The notes beneath the pieces are model-generated. The model made no database searches. It was not told the origin of the DNA and worked only from the letters and a program-made list of their open reading frames with translations. A stretch of DNA of 64,000 bases from Sisyra terminalis (lineage: Eukaryota > Arthropoda > Insecta > Neuroptera > Sisyridae). The DNA lies in the NCBI GenBank assembly GCA_958496175.1, contig OY292278.1, positions 36,642,001 through 36,706,000 on the forward strand, written 5' to 3'. A program made the translations under genes and the position numbers. Shown piece by piece: positions 58,801-64,000 of this stretch; within the stretch, counting starts at the first letter, position 1; the number at the start of each line of letters is the position of its first letter.

Positions 58801-61194
58801 ATTATTTTTTTTTTTCTTTTCCCAAATCCTGATTTTTATCTAAATCCCAATCGCAATCCCTCCACTCATCGGCATCATCCCATTTCTGACTTCCACTGAT
58901 AAAAACGTTGAAAAAGAAAATTTCTATCAAATCATCCCCTTTTAATCACGAAAACAGTTGATACGAACCTGGTGGTTTTTAGTCCCCACTTTTTTACTGC
59001 AACAACAAATTCATCCCCTGAACAAGTTAATGGGGTGGAATATGATATTTAAAACATATTATAATAATACTTTATGTTTTTAGTTTGAGCACGAACGAAC
59101 TCCGAATGTGCACGAAATTTATACAAATTTCCAAGTTATTTACAGTACATTAGCCCTTTACAGGATGGTTTTAAGTTCGACGTGAAAAAAATCGGGATAG
59201 AGTTATTATTTTGTTTTATTTTGAGAAAAACATTTGTCTTAGATATAAGTTTTCTTGGTTACTTTGTTTTAATTGATCAATCGGGGGTTGGTTTTTTGTT
59301 GGTTTTATACTGTTTTACCGAAATAGTTCCCGGTTCTGGACGTTTGCAATGTGCATCGATGCATATTATGGAGAATAGCAAATGCCATGACACGATTTCA
59401 TTCTCTCGGTAGTAAAAGGGAACATTGTTGTGTACAGGCGAGAAATGGCCGGAGTTTGGGAAGGGGATGATAGTGTCAACAAAGCGCCAACGTTCCCGTT
59501 ATTCCCGGTTTTCGACGAGCTCACTAAAAGTAAATAGCAAGTAGTAAATAAAAGGACAGTGTGCGTTGCAATGACAGCAGGACGAGGCGTTGGGGTGTGT
59601 TATCAGAATAGAAAGTGGGGATGCAAAATAAAAGAGTAAGGCAAGTGGGAGTCAATTGGAAAAGCCTCTGGATGCCACTGATGGAAAGATTGACGAAACA
59701 TTCTTTGGGAAATAGAAAATGGGGGTTGTCATCCAGGTTTTTTACCGATAGTATCTTTGCTTCAATGAACGATTGCATAGTAAACAATCAAGCACAACAA
59801 CGATAATATGAAAAGTCCTGAGGGATGTAACACTTGTGAGCACCTCACGTTACCTTCCTTTTTCCGTTATACCTGAGCGAGATTTTTATTAACGATTATT
59901 ACGAAAGTGGAAAAGAAAAAGTAACAATTTCCATGAAAAACGTTTTGTGTGCAACATATGTGCATCTAGTGGGTGAGTGGGAACTTTTTTGGCACTATTC
60001 AGTCGCGTCGGTTGTTCCCTGACAACTCCCGGACATAGTAAAAACAAATGAGACGTGAAATTGCCAACCGTCGAAAATTGAAAATGTTATAAATGATGAG
60101 ATTCCTATGTTTTTTTTCTCCAAGCCACAAACATGTGAAAAAAGATGGAGAAAACTAGGAAAATTCCCCTTGAATTTTTAATCTTAATCATTTCGATTGA
60201 TGAAAGCCATAATTTTCCCGAGCCACCCCCCACGTCACATGCCATACGGTCCTTATAATATATCCCACCGCAAACACAAGTGTCCATATTTGATTTTCCC
60301 CAATAATATTTTCATTTATTAAAGTGGTTTTTCCTTGAGTTGGCTCGGGTGGTGTGCGTCCCGCACACCCCCGCTCAATCCCTTAAACATCACTTTTCCT
60401 CAAACTAATCATCGAATTCAAGCGTTTTCGTCCGTCGTACTCGTTTTCTCGCCGTGTTCTTTTATTTAACGTCAGAGCTTTGATAAGCTCTTGTACAAGA
60501 GCTTTGATTTCAGCATTCTGATAATGTAGAAAAGCACAAAAAGGAGGTGAATGTTGTTAGGGGTGGTTGAGACACGCCGTTAGAGTGTTCGGGTGGAAAT
60601 CCACCCGCAGGAATGGGGATGAAGTTGCGTTCAATAAACACACGAAGATTTGTTATATTTTCCTTGAGAGAAAAATGATTAATTTCTCGGCCTTTGTTCA
60701 AATCAAAGTAGCCATCAAGTAATATGAACAAAAACTTCAATTGGAGAAAGTTAGCTTTGGTGGAAAATTATGAAAAATTTTGTGGAGGAAAAAGTGAAAT
60801 TTATTTAAGTTTTAAATTCGAAGAGTTAAAGCAAATCGAGACTTAGGATTATAGTTGGAACATTTTGATTTTGATTTGCTTAATGTATTGTAAGATGGTG
60901 ATTCAAAGTGGAGGTAATTAAACTATGAGAAATTCTCTCCCATTTTCGGTACTCTAAGTAATTAATTTTCTTCAATCAATGAGAAATGCTAAGATTTGTG
61001 ACTTGAAGATTTATACTGTAGCTAGATGATTCCTACAACTTCGTCTGTGTTTCATGATCACAATCGATTCTAGGTTTGTTTTTCAAAAATAAAAATTGAC
61101 CTTATGTTTTACGTTTACATTTACATTTTTGCTTTCGATTTGAATGAAATGTGGAGGCTACTAAAAACCTATTTTTCAGACATACTAGTTGAAC
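55841..61194. other. gene-free stretch
   Basis: No gene. 57400-60800 is a long GC-richer, repeat-free block with CpG-containing stretches (for example 58480-58660 and 60330-60450). A 63-codon frame at 58092 has one hydrophobic segment but no recognisable family. Confidence 0.4.
57713..57732. repeat. (GACA)n microsatellite
   Basis: Five consecutive GACA units. Confidence 0.85.
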
Positions 61195-61355
61195 TGTTTA
61201 TTCATTATATAGAGTATACCGTGGTCTTTTTTATCAAATAAAATTTACAAAAGTAAACTTTAAATATTAATTTGAATAAAAGCTCCAAAAATTATAGCTT
61301 TGACGTACTTCCTAGATACGTATTTTGATTACTAAGCAATCTTCTTCAGTGGCAA
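61195..61355 (-). repeat. P-family element, copy P6
   Basis: Reverse-oriented partial copy: decayed terminal repeat and ATAAAATTTACAAAAGTAA at left, then the antisense core at 61307-61355. On the minus strand the core reads CCACTGAAGA, A, GATTGC-TTA-GTAATC, AAAA, TACGTATC, TAGG: CUGANGA and stem II are kept but the GAAA has mutated to AAAA. Confidence 0.55.
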
Positions 61356-62015
61356 TAAGTATAAGTGTTTAGAGCCAACTAAAAAATCTACTTTAAACTA
61401 GTTGATGTTTTATTGACGTAACATTAATATACCATATATCATTATTAAATTCAAAAACATTCGGTAGAGAATTGAATTTTTTAATGGTTTGAGGTAAAAA
61501 AAAATAATAAACGATAATTTTCCGCTTTACAAGACCCAAATCTTAAAAAGGTTTAATTTTACAAAGAGTTTGCAAAAAAAATTTAAAAAATTTTTTTTTA
61601 GCGGGAAAATTTTGAAGAAAGTTTGACTTTTTATTTGAAAACTTACTGAGTGAAAACCTTTGGAATCTGGCCAGAAATTTTTAATGTTTAATAATAATTC
61701 TAAATAAAGGTTGTTTATTCGTCCTAAACGAATTCTATTTTGGTAATAAATTTCACGATTTAAGATTGCAATGAATTCATAAAAAAGAAAAATTTCTTTA
61801 AAAAAGAAAAATCCCCAACAAAATCCTCGTTTTAACTTAAAATGGACCGGACTGGAAGAATAGTTTTTCATGTTGTATTGTAACAATATAATGGGTGATT
61901 CTTGTCAAAGTTGTGTTTTAAATTTTTGAGATATTTTGCATAAAAAACATAAGGAAAGGTTTCAATCCCTGCACAAATAGGAACATTTTTAATGGCAGAA
62001 CTTTAAAGTTAATAA
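61356..62015. other. gene-free stretch
   Basis: AT-rich sequence between two P copies. The 119-codon minus-strand frame at 61527-61886 is Phe/Lys/Asn-rich without motifs and is probably chance. Confidence 0.4.
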
Positions 62016-62230
62016 ACTGTGATTCATCACAAAGCAGTGACGGAGCGATCAAATACTACTCGCTGATCACTGAGGAAGCTTGTTTGGCAATCGAAATATC
62101 ATACGTATCTGGCTAATACAACAAAAATATTTTTTTTAGCTTTTCTTCAAATTTTTGTTCATAGTTTCTTTTTTACAATACTCGTATGTTACATAAACTT
62201 GGCCTCAATATATTTAAAATATTGTTTAAT
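62016..62230 (+). repeat. P-family element, copy P7
   Basis: Forward copy: CATCACAAAGCAGTGACGGA, then the core at 62063-62113 (CACTGAGGA, A, GCTTGT-TTG-GCAATC, GAAATATCATACGTATCTGG, with a small insertion in stem III), then a decayed right terminal repeat (CCTCAATATATTTAAAATAT). P6 and P7 face away from each other, 660 bp apart. Confidence 0.55.
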
Positions 62231-64000
62231 AAAACTAGTTTAAGAAAAATTAAACGATTTTCTGGTCGATGATAAAATTGCTATACTTTAAGGGTAGTTT
62301 TTCATATTTGTCTTAAGACAATCGTAAAAATAATTCTTTCTTTAGAAAACCTCAAGAAACGAGGGATGAAATCAATGCTCAAATGCCAGAAATCATCCAA
62401 ATTTAAATACAAAAGATTGATTTCTTACTTCAATAAAAAAAATATTAATATTACTTCTACACAATACAAATGTAATAAATGCATCGACACTTATAATTTA
62501 AAGATGAATAATTAAATTTTTCTACAAAAAATTTTTAGCTTATGGAAATTTTATAGAGGCACTAAATTCTTGGGAAAATCATTGTATTTGGAGAAATATT
62601 TATCACTCTTTCTATTTGGTTTTAATCTCGATTGATGGTAACTAAAATATGAAATGCAAATTGAAATGTTGAATCAAGCTTAAATACGAAATTGCAGTAT
62701 TCTACAGTTTAGTGTTTTTGAGATACGCGTTTTATCGTTTTTTCGTAATATTTGTTAGTATCTGTAATATTCATTATACCGAAAATTTAGAGATTTTCAT
62801 TATGAATATTCACATTGAAGTCTCAAAGCTAATAATTCCGCGCTTTTATAGCAAGTGTAAGGAAGTAAAAAACGTTATATATAAAATAAGGATTCAAACA
62901 TTCCAGGTTACCTCTTTTCTTTTTTGAGGTTAAAAATTTAAAAATTCATCCCTTATTAATAAATTAAGCTTCATTTGATGTTGCAACGCATTTTAACTTC
63001 CAGTAACGATTATCAAATTTTACGAATTCCCAAGTTTTAACGCCCACATGATAAAAACACCATTTGAATGAGACCCTAATACGGGAATGTGGGATTACAC
63101 TATACTCATATGATTTATGCGTTGTAAAATTCTTCACAATCCCAAATTCTTCTCAACTTTTAACCAGGATGTTGTTATTATTACCACTATATAAGTATAA
63201 ATTTTCTTCCAGCCAGGAATTTATGATATCGTATATAGTACATAACGTAAAATATAAAGTCATAGTTTCCCGTACGGTTTTTCGTTTAAAAGAAATTCCA
63301 AACTCAAAAACCGACAGAGAAAGAACGTGGAACGGGGTATGTTGAAATATTGAAGAAGAACGAATAAATTCTTCATGTCTTTGCGTGTGTAAATCTTTGC
63401 GTTGTCTCCATCGGGAATATTAAGGAATCGAAAAAAAATATTCAAAATAATAAATTACGTGTTTTTAGTGCAGGCCTGGAACGATATTACTATTTTCTAT
63501 TAAATATTATTATTTATATTTGAAATCTTGCCAAACATAATAATTTTCGTGGAACGAGACACAGAAATTTATTTTATTTTCACACCCGAAACGCGAGACA
63601 TTTGAAAAGACGAAATTAGATGGGTCGAAACAGGGATGAAACGATGCGCTTTTAGGGAATATTAGAGAGAAAGACGAGCACTGTAACAAATTTTATTGGA
63701 ACATAAGTCATTGAGTAAACGGATGCAGTTATGAGTTTTTACACTTTATTTTATCTCTATTTCCATTTTTCGAGGGAGGTTATCAATCGTTTAAAAATAA
63801 GATTTATTAACCCCCCCCCCCAACAAACGAACGGGATATTTGAGAACCGGCGTGAAAATCGATAGCGACTTCACGAAAATAAAACTTTTCGATTGGCAAA
63901 GAAATAACCTACAGGAAATGTACTTTTTTACGACTAAGTCCTTAAAAACATTTAAATATCAAAGTTTTAGAATATTGATGATACAATGTTTTATCTGAAG
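62231..64000. other. gene-free stretch
   Basis: No gene recognised. From about 63060 the DNA is less AT-rich; a 93-codon frame (63064-63345) shows no domain. A run of about ten C lies near 63811. Confidence 0.4.

Noticed and set aside
61527..61886. 119-codon minus-strand frame
   Set aside because: Composition is dominated by Phe, Lys, Asn and Leu from AT-rich DNA; no domain.
1..64000. CRISPR arrays, bacterial operons, rRNA
   Set aside because: No regularly spaced direct repeats, no Shine-Dalgarno-preceded gene clusters and no rRNA-like sequence; the content is clearly eukaryotic.

Overview
The window looks like AT-rich insect nuclear DNA (a beetle would fit, but the sequence alone does not decide it). 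I find no host gene. The only long intact reading frames belong to one LTR retrotransposon. Everything else is intergenic or intronic DNA loaded with decayed transposons: LINE pieces, an exonuclease-endonuclease-phosphatase (EEP) endonuclease fragment of the kind found in Helentrons, tRNA-derived SINEs, hAT-type non-autonomous elements, a MITE with 9-bp target duplications, and several foldback families.

Layout. 0.6-1.6 kb: a chimeric repeat (antisense EEP fragment joined to sense LINE RNase H). 4.8-5.95 kb: two copies of a dispersed inverted-repeat family (called P here), one interrupted at its edge by a hAT-type element. 5979-13505: a complete 7,527-bp Ty3/gypsy element with 689-bp LTRs that read identical, a 4-bp ATTA target duplication, a tRNA-Lys-type primer binding site, gag, pol in the -1 frame, a polypurine tract and no env. 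13.7-18.7 kb: a nest of insertions, including a 1-kb three-layer palindrome and a second copy of the chimeric repeat holding a SINE, followed by a hAT-type element and the 9-bp-TSD MITE. 20.3-30.7 kb: three LINE remnants, a SINE, a foldback and a second MITE copy. 30.8-64 kb: long gene-free stretches with scattered repeats (hAT ends, SINEs, a 917-bp TIR element, a 345-bp tandem duplication and four more P copies).

In the retrotransposon, Gag ends on the -1 slippery heptamer A AAA AAC followed directly by the TAG stop. A perfectly ordered H-type pseudoknot can be drawn just downstream, so Gag-Pol is probably made by programmed -1 frameshifting. Pol carries protease, reverse transcriptase (YMDD), RNase H and integrase (HHCC, DDE, GPY/F) in the Ty3/gypsy order.

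The most unusual signal outside this element is in the P family. Most copies keep a core resembling a hammerhead ribozyme: CUGANGA, a stem-II hairpin, GAAA, a tiny self-complementary stem III and a stem-I partner, but with one extra A before stem II. Gene-free blocks with higher GC and CpG alternate with the repeat-rich stretches and may hold regulatory DNA. Two short splice-flanked candidates (57 nt at 3639 and 12 nt at 44259) are the only hints of host exons, and both are weak.
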